Shown piece after piece: positions 26,331 to 36,023 of a stretch of DNA of 64,000 bases. This DNA is from Streptomyces leeuwenhoekii. GTDB taxonomy: Bacteria > Actinomycetota > Actinomycetes > Streptomycetales > Streptomycetaceae. The DNA is taken from NCBI RefSeq assembly GCF_001013905.1, contig NZ_LN831790.1, forward strand, positions 124,001-188,000, in the 5' to 3' direction. Position 1 is the first letter of the stretch. Every line of letters begins with the position of its first letter. The position numbers and the translations under genes were made by a program. The notes under the pieces were generated by a model. It was not told the DNA's origin. It saw nothing but the letters and a program-made list of their open reading frames with translations, and made no database searches.

Positions 26331-26843
26331 AATGCACCTCGTTCCTCGTCTGCTGTTCACCCGTCAGAGAGCACATCGCACGCCCGCCGCCGGCCTGCCG
26401 AAGCCCCTCCCCCACGGCGGCGCTTTCCCGGCCGCCTTTCAACCGCGCACCGGCAGAATGGTCTGCTCCGCCGGACACGGCGGCGGTCACCTTAAGCACG
26501 GGACGTAATCACGCCGCAAAGATCCTGGCTCACCGAATTGACCGGGCCCGCTCGGCAAGCGAGTGGCCGATCCCAAGCGCGCAGTCAAGCGGGCTGGCTG
26601 CCCAACACCGACCCAGTCGGACCGACTGCGTGAGTCGGGCGGCGGCGCGGGCGCGCGGGGGCGGCCGGACCGGCGGCATCCGCGGCGGGCGGGCGCGGGC
26701 AGGCCCGCGAGTTCGTGGCCAGGCAGGCGGGCGGCCTTCTGCTGCTGGCACGCCCGTCCATGGCGGCAGCATCGTCGAGGTAGGCGTCGGCGTCGTACAC
26801 CTCGATTGACACCCCGGGAGGGCATCGACGCTTGAGACCTGAG
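26331..26843. other. About 500 bp without a recognisable gene
   Basis: Open frames here are rich in Arg, Pro and Ala and show no conserved pattern on either strand. It may contain the promoter of the gene at 25905-26330 and decayed sequence. Confidence 0.4.
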
Positions 26844-27311
26844 TCAGATGTGGGCTTTGATCTGCTTCACCGGGTGCCCGAGTGTGTAGCCGATACTGGC
26901 CAGTTCCTCGTCGTCGAACCAGTCACGTTCGGGGTTCCGGATGGCGATCTCGAAGCGGGCGAAGCCGCAGGGCCAGTCGTAGTCCAACACGTCCAGAGAT
27001 GTGGCGGCGCCGCAGCATGGCACTTCCACGGCCAAGGTGGCGAAGCCGTCCTCACCGTGGGTTTCCAGCAGGTCGGCGTACCACTCGTTGTCGATCGAGG
27101 CATCGCAGTGCGGGCAACCGATCCGTTCCAGGTTGTCGCCGCAGTCGACGGGGGTGAGGGTGTCGTGCCAGGTGACGTCAATCTCAACCTCCACGCCATC
27201 GGGCAGGCCGGGAGCCAGCTCCGCGGCGAGCGCGGCAGCCCGCTCGGCCGCCGCCCGATCGGGCTGCCACTGGGGGTCGGTCGGAATGATCGACAGGACA
27301 TCGTCGCTCAT
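26844..27311 (-). CDS. Small conserved protein with possible zinc knuckle
   Basis: 155 residues from the ATG reading MSDDVLSIIPTDPQW. Two paired sites, IGCPHCDASID and VPCCGAATSLD, could bind a zinc ion. The remainder (DYDWPCGFARFEIAIRNP) looks like a small binding fold. Proteins of this sort occur as lone genes in Streptomyces and I know no function. It looks intact, unlike its + strand neighbour. Confidence 0.6.
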   Translation of the reverse strand: MSDDVLSIIPTDPQWQPDRAAAERAAALAAELAPGLPDGVEVEIDVTWHDTLTPVDCGDNLERIGCPHCDASIDNEWYADLLETHGEDGFATLAVEVPCCGAATSLDVLDYDWPCGFARFEIAIRNPERDWFDDEELASIGYTLGHPVKQIKAHI

Positions 27312-27399
27312 GGGCTCACTCAATTCGTCGGGCGCAAGCGTTCGGCAGGGTGCCGCGATCGTAAAGCCGCGTGGCAAACCAGCCGATCCCCGGGTTCGT

Positions 27400-28017
27400 T
27401 ACTCGTGGACGGCAAGGCCAGTGTCGGCGAGGCAGCCGTCGGCTATGTCCGGTCGGTGCTGGATCTGCTTGAGCCTGCGCTTGAGCCTCACCGAGGTACC
27501 GGCGGACCCGAGACTGCGTGAGCTGATCCGGTGGACCCCGCACGGTGTACTGGCAATGGACATACACCGGACGGGCACCGACGCACTCGCGCGGCGTGCC
27601 GCCTCCTCCGGGGAGAACGCCACCTTCGCCATCCTGCGTCGGGACGGGGGTGCCCTCTCCGTCCCCGCCTTGAAAGAGCTGTCCTTTGAGGTGTTCCCAC
27701 GCGGTGCACGAGTCGGCGCCCCGGGCGAGGACCAGATGATCGCCGGGATTCCCAACCGCGACCAGGGACGCTGGAGCACTCTGCTCGGAGTACTCGGCAT
27801 CGCCGTCCTCACAGTGACTGCCGGCCTGAGCGGCATGGCGGAGTTCCTGCGACACGGACGCGCACTCGCGCCGCTGTCCGTACTCACCGGCGGTCTGCGA
27901 GTCTTCCGTACCAGCGCGGCATGGTCCGTCCTTGCCCCGCTGGCCCTGGCGGGCATAGCCGGGAGCGTCATCGCGGCCGGGCTCGCCGCACCGGTCACCG
28001 CCGACGGGACGTCCTAG
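27400..28017 (+). pseudogene. FtsX-like ABC permease, internal fragment
   Basis: The frame covers the end of an extracellular domain (IRWTPHGVLAMDIHRTGTD, SVPALKELSFEVFPRGA) and two hydrophobic segments (WSTLLGVLGIAVLTVTAGL, WSVLAPLALAGIAGSVIAAG), then stops early. Upstream, the matching sequence continues in another frame near 27400-27480 (SVGEAAVGYVRSVLDL), indicating a frameshift. Both ends are missing. It is unrelated to the intact permease at 30899. Confidence 0.6.
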
Positions 28018-28316
28018 CGGTGCCGCCCGCGGGACCGCGGCCGCCGTCCCGGCCTCCTGCGCCGCCCGCTCCGCACGGGCCCGGCGCAGGACTGCGGCGT
28101 GGAAGACGTCGGCCTGGCGGTGGTGCTCGATGCGGGCTTGCTCGATCGGGGCCTGGCTGGTCGTCGGCCGCCACCGCCGGCTCGGGGAACGCCCGGAGGC
28201 TGAGCGCCCGCATCGCCTTGGTCTGCCGCTCCACCGCCTCCGCGATCGAGGGGTCGACGTGGCTCGGGGGCACGACGGCCTGGTGCGCGGCGAGCGCCTG
28301 GTGGGAAGCCCGGTGA
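28018..28316 (-). pseudogene. Decayed small gene, frameshifted
   Basis: Two minus-strand frames join into one sensible sequence: HVDPSIAEAVERQTKAMRAL and FPEPAVAADDQ, then after an extra base QAPIEQARIEHHRQADVF and LRRARAERAAQEAG. It is helical and Ala/Arg-rich, and I do not recognise the family. The single-base disruption and lack of a clear start mark it as a remnant. Confidence 0.4.
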
Positions 28317-28499
28317 GGGCATCTCGCGGGTCTTCATCGGCGTCTGCGGAGCGTCCGGCGCGGCCGCTGTGAGCTCCGGCGCGGTCCTGGGCGCGGGAGC
28401 GGCACCCGGGGGCGGGACCCGCACGGTGCGCACCGCGTCGTGCCGACCGACTCATGGCCGTGGCGACGATCCGCACGGTGACTCAGACGGAGCTGCCGG

Positions 28500-29219
28500 C
28501 TATCGGCAGGGGTTGGCGGTGTCAGCGGACTCGCCCGGTGAGACGAGTCCTGTCTCGTAGGCGAGGACGACGGCCTGGGCCCGGTCGCGCAGGGTCAGCT
28601 TGGCGAATATCCGGGCCACGTGGGTCTTCACTGTCGACTGACTGAGCGTCAGTTCCCGTGCCAGTTCGGAATTGGAGAGACCTCGGCCTATGAGCGTCAG
28701 TACCTCGCGCTCGCGCGGTGTCAGCGCGGCCAGGTCTCGGTGGAAGGCTGGGGTTGCGAGACGTGAACCGGTTCTGGGAGCGCTGAGGGCGAAGCGCTCC
28801 ACCAGGCGGCGGGTGATCGAGGGGGCGAGCAGGGCGTCACCGGTGTCGACCAGGCGTACGGCGGCGGCCAGATGCGCGGGGGTGACGTCCTTGAGCAGGA
28901 ATCCGCTGGCTCCGGCGGCGAGGGCGGTATAGACGTAGTGGTCGAGGTCGAAGGTGGTCAGCATGATCACCCGGCAGTCCGGGGTCTGCGCGAGTATGCG
29001 GCGGGCGGCTTCCAGGCCGTCCATGGTGGGCATCCGGATGTCCATCAGTACGACGTCGGGCCGCAGTTTCCGCACGGTGGCCACGGCCTCGACTCCGTCG
29101 CCGGCTTCGCCCACCACGTCGATGCCGCGCGCGGTCAGGATCAGGCGGAAGCCTGTGCGGACCAGTTCCTGGTCGTCGGCGATCACGACGCGAGGGGCGG
29201 ATTCGGTGTGCGTCGTCAT
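28500..29219 (-). CDS. NarL/LuxR-type response regulator
   Basis: 239 residues. Receiver domain: acidic pocket VVIADDQELVRTGF, phosphoacceptor DVVLMDIRMPTMDGLEA, conserved Thr/Lys segments (MLTTFDLD, GFLLKDVTP). The C-terminal HTH is LTPREREVLTLIGRGLSNSE. Its ATG overlaps the stop of the histidine kinase gene (ATGA), so the two are one operon. Divergent from an ABC transporter 0.9 kb away, it most likely controls that transporter, as in many peptide- or drug-sensing pairs. Confidence 0.93.
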   Translation of the reverse strand: MTTHTESAPRVVIADDQELVRTGFRLILTARGIDVVGEAGDGVEAVATVRKLRPDVVLMDIRMPTMDGLEAARRILAQTPDCRVIMLTTFDLDHYVYTALAAGASGFLLKDVTPAHLAAAVRLVDTGDALLAPSITRRLVERFALSAPRTGSRLATPAFHRDLAALTPREREVLTLIGRGLSNSELARELTLSQSTVKTHVARIFAKLTLRDRAQAVVLAYETGLVSPGESADTANPCR

Positions 29220-30055
29220 GGCCGGTCCAGCGGGATCCGGGCGCGGACGCGGTAGCCGCCGCCGAGGCGGCGGCGGGCGTCCAGGTCGCCGCCGTAGAGG
29301 GCAACCCGCTCCCGCAGGCCGAGCAGTCCGCGTCCCGTTCCGTTCGCCTGGCCCGGGACCGGCTCTCTCCGCGCGGGCCGGCTGTCCGACAGGATGCTCG
29401 GTCCGCTGTTCAGCACCTCGACTCGCAGGTAGTGGTCCGCGTATCGCACCGTAACCTCGGCTTTCGCTCCGTCCCCGTGTTTGAGAGCATTGGTCAGAGC
29501 CTCCTGGATGATCCGGTAGGCGGTGACATCGATCCCGGTCGGCAGCGGGCGCGGCTCACCCGAGATCCGCATCTCCACGGGCAGGCCGGCAAAGGCGATC
29601 CGGTCGATCAGCGGGCTGAGTCTGCTCAAGCTCGGCTGCGGTGACAGGTCCATACCGTAGGGCTCGTCGTCGCCGTTCTGTGCGGGTGCGAGCAGGCCGA
29701 GCAGGTGCCGCAGCTCGGTCATCGTGTTCCGCCCGGCGGTCTCGACGGCGCTCAAGGCCGCAGCGGCCTCTTCCGGCATCGTTGCCAGTACCTCGCGGGC
29801 GGCCCCGGCTTGGACCACCATGAGGCTCACGTTGTGGCTGACGATGTCGTGGAGCTCGGTGGCGATCCTGGCCCGCTCGGCGTCGACCGCGGTCCGCGTC
29901 GCGCTCTCACGCTCCCGCTCCAGCAGCCAACCGCGCTCCTCGATGGCCGCCTGGTGCAGCCGCCGCGCCCGGACCACCGCCACGCAGAGACACCCGGCGG
30001 CGCCAACTGCTGCCGCCAGGGCAACGGCCAGCCAGATCGTTCCAGATCCCCACAC
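29216..30055 (-). CDS. NarL-type sensor histidine kinase
   Basis: I start at the GTG reading MWGSGTIWLAVALAAAVGA, which opens a membrane segment; a longer frame to 30145 would run into the divergent promoter. One N-terminal transmembrane helix and almost no sensor domain resemble intramembrane-sensing kinases. The HisKA_3 box is ARIATELHDIVSHNVSLM with the phospho-His; the ATPase part shows NALKHGDGAK and GTGRGLLGLRERV. With so little outside the membrane it probably senses its signal in the membrane or through the neighbouring ABC transporter. Confidence 0.88.
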   Translation of the reverse strand: MWGSGTIWLAVALAAAVGAAGCLCVAVVRARRLHQAAIEERGWLLERERESATRTAVDAERARIATELHDIVSHNVSLMVVQAGAAREVLATMPEEAAAALSAVETAGRNTMTELRHLLGLLAPAQNGDDEPYGMDLSPQPSLSRLSPLIDRIAFAGLPVEMRISGEPRPLPTGIDVTAYRIIQEALTNALKHGDGAKAEVTVRYADHYLRVEVLNSGPSILSDSRPARREPVPGQANGTGRGLLGLRERVALYGGDLDARRRLGGGYRVRARIPLDRP

Positions 30056-30191
30056 CGGGTCATCTTCGCAGCTGCATGAGCGCCCCGCATCAGCCCGCGG
30101 ATGCAGCTCCGTACATCCCTGGGTTGACCTGCCGGACGGATACATCCCGGGGGCGACGCCACGTCCGCGGACTCCGTCCTAAGTTCGAGCT

Positions 30192-30902
30192 ATGACAACT
30201 GATCACGACGGTGCCCGGCAAGTGGTGGTGCGGCTGGACGGTGTGCACAAGGAGTACGGCGACGCGAAGGCCCTGGACGGCCTGTCGCTGGAGATCAGGG
30301 CGGGGGACGCGGTCGCCGTGATGGGCCCCTCCGGCTGCGGCAAGTCCACCTTGCTCAACATGGTGGCCGGCCTGGACCGGCCGACCTCGGGCACAGTCAA
30401 AGTACATGGTCATGACCTCGGGAAACTGAACGAGACCGGCTTGGCGCTGTTCCGGCGGCGGAACGTCGGCATGATCTTCCAGTTCTTCAACCTCATCGAC
30501 GATCTGCCCGTCCTTGACAATGTGGCGCTGGCCGGACAGCTGACCGGCACCCCGGCCCGGCAGGCGCGCCGACGTGCCCTGGAGCTCCTGGACGAACTCG
30601 GTGTCACCGAGCGCCGGAACAACTATCCGGCGACGCTCAGCGGCGGCGAGCGCCAACGCGTAGCCGTCGCACGGGCCTTGATGAACCGCCCGACCCTGCT
30701 GCTTGCCGACGAGCCTACCGGCGCCCTCGACAGCCGGTCGGGCGAGCAGGTGATGGATCTGCTGATCGACCTCAACCAGATCGGCCAGACGCTGTTGATC
30801 GTCACCCACGACCCGCAGCTGGCCACCCGCTGCGCCAGCCGGCTGATCGAAGTCGCCGACGGCCGGATTGCCCGCGAGAGCACGCTGGAGGCGACCGCGT
30901 GA
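30192..30902 (+). CDS. ABC transporter ATP-binding protein (MacB/LolD type)
   Basis: 236 residues. Walker A GPSGCGKSTL, Q-loop FQFFNLIDDL, signature LSGGERQRVAVARAL, Walker B LLLADEPTGALD and switch His TLLIVTHDP are all intact. It overlaps the permease gene by four bases (GTGA). This pair plus a divergent two-component system is the common actinobacterial arrangement for antibiotic or cell-envelope stress export. Confidence 0.95.
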   Translation: MTTDHDGARQVVVRLDGVHKEYGDAKALDGLSLEIRAGDAVAVMGPSGCGKSTLLNMVAGLDRPTSGTVKVHGHDLGKLNETGLALFRRRNVGMIFQFFNLIDDLPVLDNVALAGQLTGTPARQARRRALELLDELGVTERRNNYPATLSGGERQRVAVARALMNRPTLLLADEPTGALDSRSGEQVMDLLIDLNQIGQTLLIVTHDPQLATRCASRLIEVADGRIARESTLEATA

Positions 30903-33208
30903 GCGCCGTATGGAGAGCCTCGCGCGCGGCCGTGAAGCGCCGTCGGCTGCAGATCTTCGTCATCGGGCTCGTCGTGCTCTGCTCCACCACGACCGTCCTG
31001 CTCGCGCTGGCGCTGCTAAGCGCCGCCTCGAGCCCCTTCGACAAGGCCTACGCCGCGCAGCGCGGTGCCCACACGGTGGCGGCCTTCGACACCACGAAGG
31101 TCTCACAGGAGCAGTTGGCGCGGACCGCCCGGCAGCCCGGGGTGGAGGCCGCGGCCGGACCGTTCGGGCAGGCCGTCGTCGACATCCCCAAGGACTGGCT
31201 CTGGATGGCGGGCGGCACCCTCACGGTGGTGGGCCGGGCCGATCCAGCGGGCCCCGTAGACCGGATCGAACTCCTTGAGGGCCACTGGGCCACCGCACCC
31301 GGTGAGATCGTCGTCAACTGGTCCGCCCAGGGCTCCCCCGGCACTGCGCTCCTCGGCACCAAGCTGGAGACCCCCGGCGGAGCGACGCTGACCGTCGTCG
31401 GATTCGCCACCAGCATGAGCAAGTCGGCAAGCGCCTGGGTCTCGCCCGAGCAGATGGCCGCACTGCACCCGACCTCCGCCCAGATGCTCTACCGCTTCAC
31501 GGACTCCTCCACGGAGGACCGGCTGAACGCCTCGCTGGCGCGGGCCACCACGGGACTGCCCAAGGGATCGCTGACCGGCGCACAGACCTACCTCACCCTC
31601 AAGCAGGCTTTCTCCGCGCTGGCCGACTCCTACCTCCCGTTCATGACGCTCTTCGGCGTTCTCGGCCTGCTGGTTTCCACCCTGATCGTCGGCAACGTGG
31701 TCAGCGGGGCGGTCGTCTCCGGGTACCGGCACATCGGGGTGCTCAAGGCCTTGGGCTTCACCCCGAACCAGGTCGTCGCCGTCTACCTGACGATGCTCTC
31801 CGTACCGGCGGTGGTGGGCTGCGTGCTGGGAACGCTGGCCGGCAACGCGTTGGCCGGGCCGATTCTGAAGGTCGCGTTCACCGGCATCGACGTGGGCCGG
31901 GCCTCGGTCGGCGAGATCAGCCCGTGGGTGTCCGTGGCCTGCCTCGTGGGCATACCCGCCCTCGTCCTGCTGGCCGCGCTGGTGCCTGCCCTGCGGGCGC
32001 GCCGGCTGCCCGCCGCGGAGGCCATCAGCGCGGGCGGCGGGCCGCGGGCCGGGCGCGGGCTACGTGTCCAGCGGATGCTCGGCGCCACCCGGCTGCCGCG
32101 CCCGGTCAGCCTGGGCCTCGGCCAGCCGTTCGCCCGCCCCAGCCGCACCCTGCTGACCATGGCGGCCATCGTCCTCGGGGTCACCACGGTGACCCTGTCG
32201 ACCGGACTGACCAGCACCATGGTGGCGTACGGCAATGTCGGGCGGGAGGACGGAGGCGCCAGGATCCACGTGACGACCGGGGGGTCGGGCAACGACCGGA
32301 CCCCGCCCCGGCTCAGTGACCCGCAGATCGAGAAACGGCTGCGGTCCCTGCCGGGTGTGGAGGGGGTACGGGCCCGCGCGCTGTCCCAGGTGAACATGAC
32401 CGGGCAGACCCAGCCCGTCTTTGCCGACTTCTATCGCGGCGACGATTCCTTGTACGACCACACCATCGTCAAGGGCCGGGCACCGACTGCGGCGGGCGAG
32501 ATCGTGGCAGGGCCGGCGTTCCTGACCCAGCGCGGGCTGAAGATCGGTGACCGATTCAAACTGGAGCTGAACGGCAGGAAGATCACCGCGACCGTCGTGG
32601 GTCAGCTCATTGAGGGTCACGCCCGGGCCATGGAGGCCACCTGGCATGACCTCACCCGACTCGCACCGACCGCTCACGCCACCGAGTACACGGTGCGGCT
32701 CGCCCCCGGCACCGACGCGCGCGCCTGCGCCGAGGCGGTCGAGGCAATCGACCCGGGCCTGCGCGCGTCGGTGCTGGACTCGGGGAACGCCGGTACCACC
32801 ACCGTCGTCACCTTCTCTACGTTGTTCACGGTGCTGCTTACCCTCGTCGCATCGCTCGGTGTCTTCAACACCGTCCTGCTCAACACCCGTGAACGGTGCC
32901 GGGACCTGGGCATGCTCAAGTCGATCGGGATGACCCCCCGGCAGGTGATGGTGATGACGGTGACCTCGGTCGCCGGGCTGGGCGCGGTCGGCGGGCTGCT
33001 CGGCATCCCGCTCGGGATCGTGGCGCACCGCCTTGTCGTGGACAACATCGGGGTGGCCGAGTTCCCCGAGTACATGAAGGACGTGTGGCACGCGCCACAG
33101 CTGGCCGCGATGCTCATGGCGGGTGTGACGATCGCCGTCCTCGGTGCCCTGATCCCGGCCAGGTCGGCGGCCCGGATGACCATCGCCTCGGTGCTGCACA
33201 CCGAGTAG
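30899..33208 (+). CDS. FtsX-type ABC permease
   Basis: 769 residues. It begins with one membrane segment (IFVIGLVVLCSTTTVLLALA), then a large extracytoplasmic domain, three membrane segments around 255-380, a second extracytoplasmic domain and three more at the C-terminus. This is the duplicated FtsX architecture (MacB-like core twice). It partners the ATPase just upstream. The pair likely extracts or repels membrane-active compounds rather than acting as a classic importer. The substrate is unknown, and there is no sign it belongs to the hygromycin cluster. Confidence 0.9.
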   Translation: MSAVWRASRAAVKRRRLQIFVIGLVVLCSTTTVLLALALLSAASSPFDKAYAAQRGAHTVAAFDTTKVSQEQLARTARQPGVEAAAGPFGQAVVDIPKDWLWMAGGTLTVVGRADPAGPVDRIELLEGHWATAPGEIVVNWSAQGSPGTALLGTKLETPGGATLTVVGFATSMSKSASAWVSPEQMAALHPTSAQMLYRFTDSSTEDRLNASLARATTGLPKGSLTGAQTYLTLKQAFSALADSYLPFMTLFGVLGLLVSTLIVGNVVSGAVVSGYRHIGVLKALGFTPNQVVAVYLTMLSVPAVVGCVLGTLAGNALAGPILKVAFTGIDVGRASVGEISPWVSVACLVGIPALVLLAALVPALRARRLPAAEAISAGGGPRAGRGLRVQRMLGATRLPRPVSLGLGQPFARPSRTLLTMAAIVLGVTTVTLSTGLTSTMVAYGNVGREDGGARIHVTTGGSGNDRTPPRLSDPQIEKRLRSLPGVEGVRARALSQVNMTGQTQPVFADFYRGDDSLYDHTIVKGRAPTAAGEIVAGPAFLTQRGLKIGDRFKLELNGRKITATVVGQLIEGHARAMEATWHDLTRLAPTAHATEYTVRLAPGTDARACAEAVEAIDPGLRASVLDSGNAGTTTVVTFSTLFTVLLTLVASLGVFNTVLLNTRERCRDLGMLKSIGMTPRQVMVMTVTSVAGLGAVGGLLGIPLGIVAHRLVVDNIGVAEFPEYMKDVWHAPQLAAMLMAGVTIAVLGALIPARSAARMTIASVLHTE

Positions 33209-33479
33209 ATCACCTGCCGACAGGGTACAGAGAAGGGCCAGGACGCTGCCGCGCGGCCGGGGCGACCATGCCGTGTTCAGTCATCATCGTGATCGCCGCA
33301 CCCAGTCCGATCGGCTCACGGCCCTCATGACGCAGAACCGTGCCGGTGCGCCGCTGCGGCTTCGCCGTGCGGGTGCCGCCGTTCTTCTTCTCCGCCTCCC
33401 GGGCCGCGGCCAGGGTCGGGCGTGCGAGGGCGACGCCGCTCAGCTCGGCGCTGACGGTGTGGAGGTGGGACTCGGCGTG

Positions 33480-33975
33480 CTCCGGCCGACACCGGCGCGC
33501 GCGGCCGTCCGGGTGGCGGGCGCTGCGGTCAGCTGGATGACCCCGCCCGGTTACGTGAGTGACACCCTGCTGCCCGCCATGGCGAAGGGGCGGCTGAGGC
33601 GGGCCGCGCCATGCCCCACGTCGTCACCGTCGTGCACGCCGCCGTCGACCGCCCCGACCGCAACGCCTACCGGCTCGCCCACGCGGCGGCCCACCTCCAC
33701 CTCGCCGGACCGCACTACGCCGACATGCTGCGCCGTGCCGACCTGCGTGTCCGCCACAGCCGCCCAAACCTTGGCGCCCGCGCTCTGGTAGACGCCGGCG
33801 TCTTCCTTCACGGCCCACCCCGGGGACATTGCCCGCGCGACTGGCCGATTACGGTCGGGCAGGGGTGGACGAAGTTGTCGTCAAGGTCGCGGGCGTGTAA
33901 GCCGAGCATGGCCAACCCGACGCCGTGCGAGACCTGCGAGAGATCCTCGCGGCCCACCGGGAGGCGACGACCTGA
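33480..33975 (+). pseudogene. F420-type LLM oxidoreductase remnant
   Basis: Pieces in at least two frames assemble into the C-terminal part of a luciferase-like F420-dependent oxidoreductase: VSWMTPPGYVSDTLLPAMA, then after a shift MPHVVTVVHAAVDRP and AAHLHLAGPHYADMLRRA, then DAGVFLHG, RLADYGRAGVDEVVVKVAG, an in-frame stop and AVRDLREILAAHREATT. Frameshifts and the premature TAA near 33896 show it is dead. The N-terminal half is not recognisable in 33209-33480. Confidence 0.65.
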
Positions 33976-34049
33976 CCCACGACCGGGTGCGACGGCCCGG
34001 GCGCGCCGACGCGCCCCCCCGGCCACACGCAGGGAGGGAAGGCACCGCG

Positions 34050-35276
34050 GTGCCCGACGACATCGTCCGCTGGCTGACCGAGCACGTCCACCCCCTGGGT
34101 ACGCTGACACCAGGCGCACCCACGCAGGACCTGGAGCCGCTGGGCCAGGCCCTGCGTGGGGCGCGGATCGTCGGCCTGGGCGAATCCACCCACGGCACCA
34201 GTGAATTCTTCCGGCTCAAGCACCGCATCGTGGAGTTCCTGGTTCGCGAGGAGGGGTTCACGACCTTCGCCATGGAGGCCAGCCAGTCAGCTGGCCATGC
34301 GCTCGACGCCTACGTGCGGCACGGCACCGGCGACCCCGAACGACTCGTCGCCCGGCTGGGCTTTTGGACCTGGCGCACCCGGGAGATGGTCGACCTCGTC
34401 GAGTGGCTGCGCTCCCACAACCGCGATCTGCCCGAGGGGCGCCGGGTCCGCTTCGTCGGCACGGACCCCCAGCGCTGCGCCGACTCCGTCGAGATTGTCG
34501 CCGCCTTCCTGCGCCGGACGGTGCCCGAACGGGCCGGGGACGCCCGCGCCCTCGAGGTGCTCGCCCAGGCGCGCCCGGCCTCGCTGCCCGACCCGGACCG
34601 GGCGCTGATGCGGCACGCCGAGGAGATCGCCCGCCTCGTCGCAGACCACCGTGAGCGGTCAGAGCCGTGCGACGGCGCGGACGAGGCCCTGGAGCACGCG
34701 CGGATCCTCGTCCGCGCCGCCGAGCTGGTGACCCGCCCCTTCGCCCCCCCGGCCGGCGAGGACAGCGTCTTCGCCGCGCGCGACCGCTACATGGCCGAGG
34801 CCGTCACACGCCTCGTGGACGAGGACCCGGGGGCGCGCGTGATGGTCTGGGCGCACAACGGCCACATCGCCAAGAGCACGTACGGGGAACAGGTCCCCAC
34901 GCTCGGCAGCAGGCTCCACGAGCGGTACGGCGACGCCTACTACGCGCTGGCCCTCTTCTTCGGCCGGGGATCCTTCCTCGCCCGGCGCGGCGACGACCTC
35001 CAGGGCCCTCCGGTACCGCACCGCATCGGCACCGGCATCCGCTCTGTGGAGGCGCGGCTGGCGGACGCCGTACGCGGCGACTACTACGCCGACCTGCGGA
35101 CCGGAACCGCGCCCTGGCTGAACACCCCTCAGGCGCAGCGCAGTTTCGGCGCCAACGTCCCTCGGTTCGTCTACCGCTTCCACACCGCCCCGCTCGTTCC
35201 GGCGCAGGACTATGACGGCCTCGCGTTCGTCGCGCGCTCGACCTGCTCCCACCCGCTGCCCGGGGTGGAAGTTTGA
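34050..35276 (+). CDS. Erythromycin esterase family protein
   Basis: 408 residues from a GTG reading MPDDIVRWLTEHVHPLG, with AGGGAGG upstream. Family motifs are present: GLGESTHGTSEFFRLKH (first metal/catalytic Glu and His), FAMEASQSAGHALD, and VMVWAHNGHIAKS. Despite the name, most relatives (SCO-type, EreA/B-like) have unknown substrates; some hydrolyse macrolide lactones. It lies alone between a pseudogene and IS scraps, at the edge of the next cluster, so a link to hygromycin A is unlikely. Confidence 0.85.
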   Translation: MPDDIVRWLTEHVHPLGTLTPGAPTQDLEPLGQALRGARIVGLGESTHGTSEFFRLKHRIVEFLVREEGFTTFAMEASQSAGHALDAYVRHGTGDPERLVARLGFWTWRTREMVDLVEWLRSHNRDLPEGRRVRFVGTDPQRCADSVEIVAAFLRRTVPERAGDARALEVLAQARPASLPDPDRALMRHAEEIARLVADHRERSEPCDGADEALEHARILVRAAELVTRPFAPPAGEDSVFAARDRYMAEAVTRLVDEDPGARVMVWAHNGHIAKSTYGEQVPTLGSRLHERYGDAYYALALFFGRGSFLARRGDDLQGPPVPHRIGTGIRSVEARLADAVRGDYYADLRTGTAPWLNTPQAQRSFGANVPRFVYRFHTAPLVPAQDYDGLAFVARSTCSHPLPGVEV

Positions 35277-35286
35277 GGTCGTCGCA

Positions 35287-35600
35287 TCAGGGCCAGAGAT
35301 CGAGCGCGGCGTTCAGGGTGAGCTTCCACATCGGTTCGGCGCCGCTCCCGAAGGCGGCGGCCAGCGCGTATCCCACGGACGCGTCGTACGGCTCCGCAAT
35401 CCGGCCGGAGTCGCTCTTGTCGGCGTTCTTGTAGCCGGAGTCGGCCCAGGCTTTGGAGGCGCGGGGGTGGTGGGTGGCGATGTGGTCCAGGAGGTGGGTG
35501 CCGGCGGTGGAGTCGTGGACGGCGGCGGATGTGACCAGGACGGTGAGGAGGAGGCCGAGGGTGTCGGTGGCGGCTGCTCGACCGGTTCCACCTGGAGGTC
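35287..35600 (-). pseudogene. IS5/IS4-type transposase fragment
   Basis: The minus-strand frame reads DTLGLLLTVLVTSAAVHDST, then HLLDHIATHHPRASKAWADS and GYKN, which is the middle of an IS5-type DDE transposase. After that the homology stops and about 45 unrelated residues follow to a stop. Both ends of the element are gone. Confidence 0.65.
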
Positions 35601-35775
35601 GTGCCCAGCCCGAGCGGCGTGACACACCACCTGTTCTGGCGGAAGTGACTGCTCCCCAGGGCTGGCCCCGGCCGGGCTGCGTTGCCTCCCGAGGCCGTCC
35701 TGAGGCGGGCCGTCGAGTCGCGCCTCGGGCGGTCGGCCGGCCTTGGCGGGTTCCTCGGCCCGTGCCCGGGTGGAG

Positions 35776-35860
35776 GCGAGGGTGTGGATGGTGGCCGGGT
35801 CGTTGCTGGGGTAGGCGTCGAAGTCGAAGGGCCGCAGCGACTTCTCTCTGGAGGAGCCGT
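35776..35860 (-). pseudogene. IS21 IstB fragment
   Basis: A short stretch, EKSLRPFDFDAYPSND and PATIHTLAS, matches the segment just before the Walker A motif of IS21 helper ATPases (usually FDFDANP...IHTLA). Nothing of the ATPase core remains. The rest of 35600-36020 is scrambled IS-like sequence. Confidence 0.5.
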
Positions 35861-36023
35861 CACCACGGGCAGCGGCCTGATGTCCGGCGGGGAGTGGGCC
35901 GGCTCCCACTCGTGCAGAAACGTCACGGTCGCCGGCCCCGGAGTGCCTGGGCAAAGCGGTGACAGGTGGTTCGTCTTCGGCCTGCGCGGCCTTGCGGCCC
36001 TCCGGCGCGACCGCGTTCTACAG

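Noticed and set aside
28500..33208. Two-component/ABC locus as part of the hygromycin cluster
   Set aside because: It is separated by pseudogenes, an esterase gene and IS scraps, and the cluster already has its own pump and regulator.
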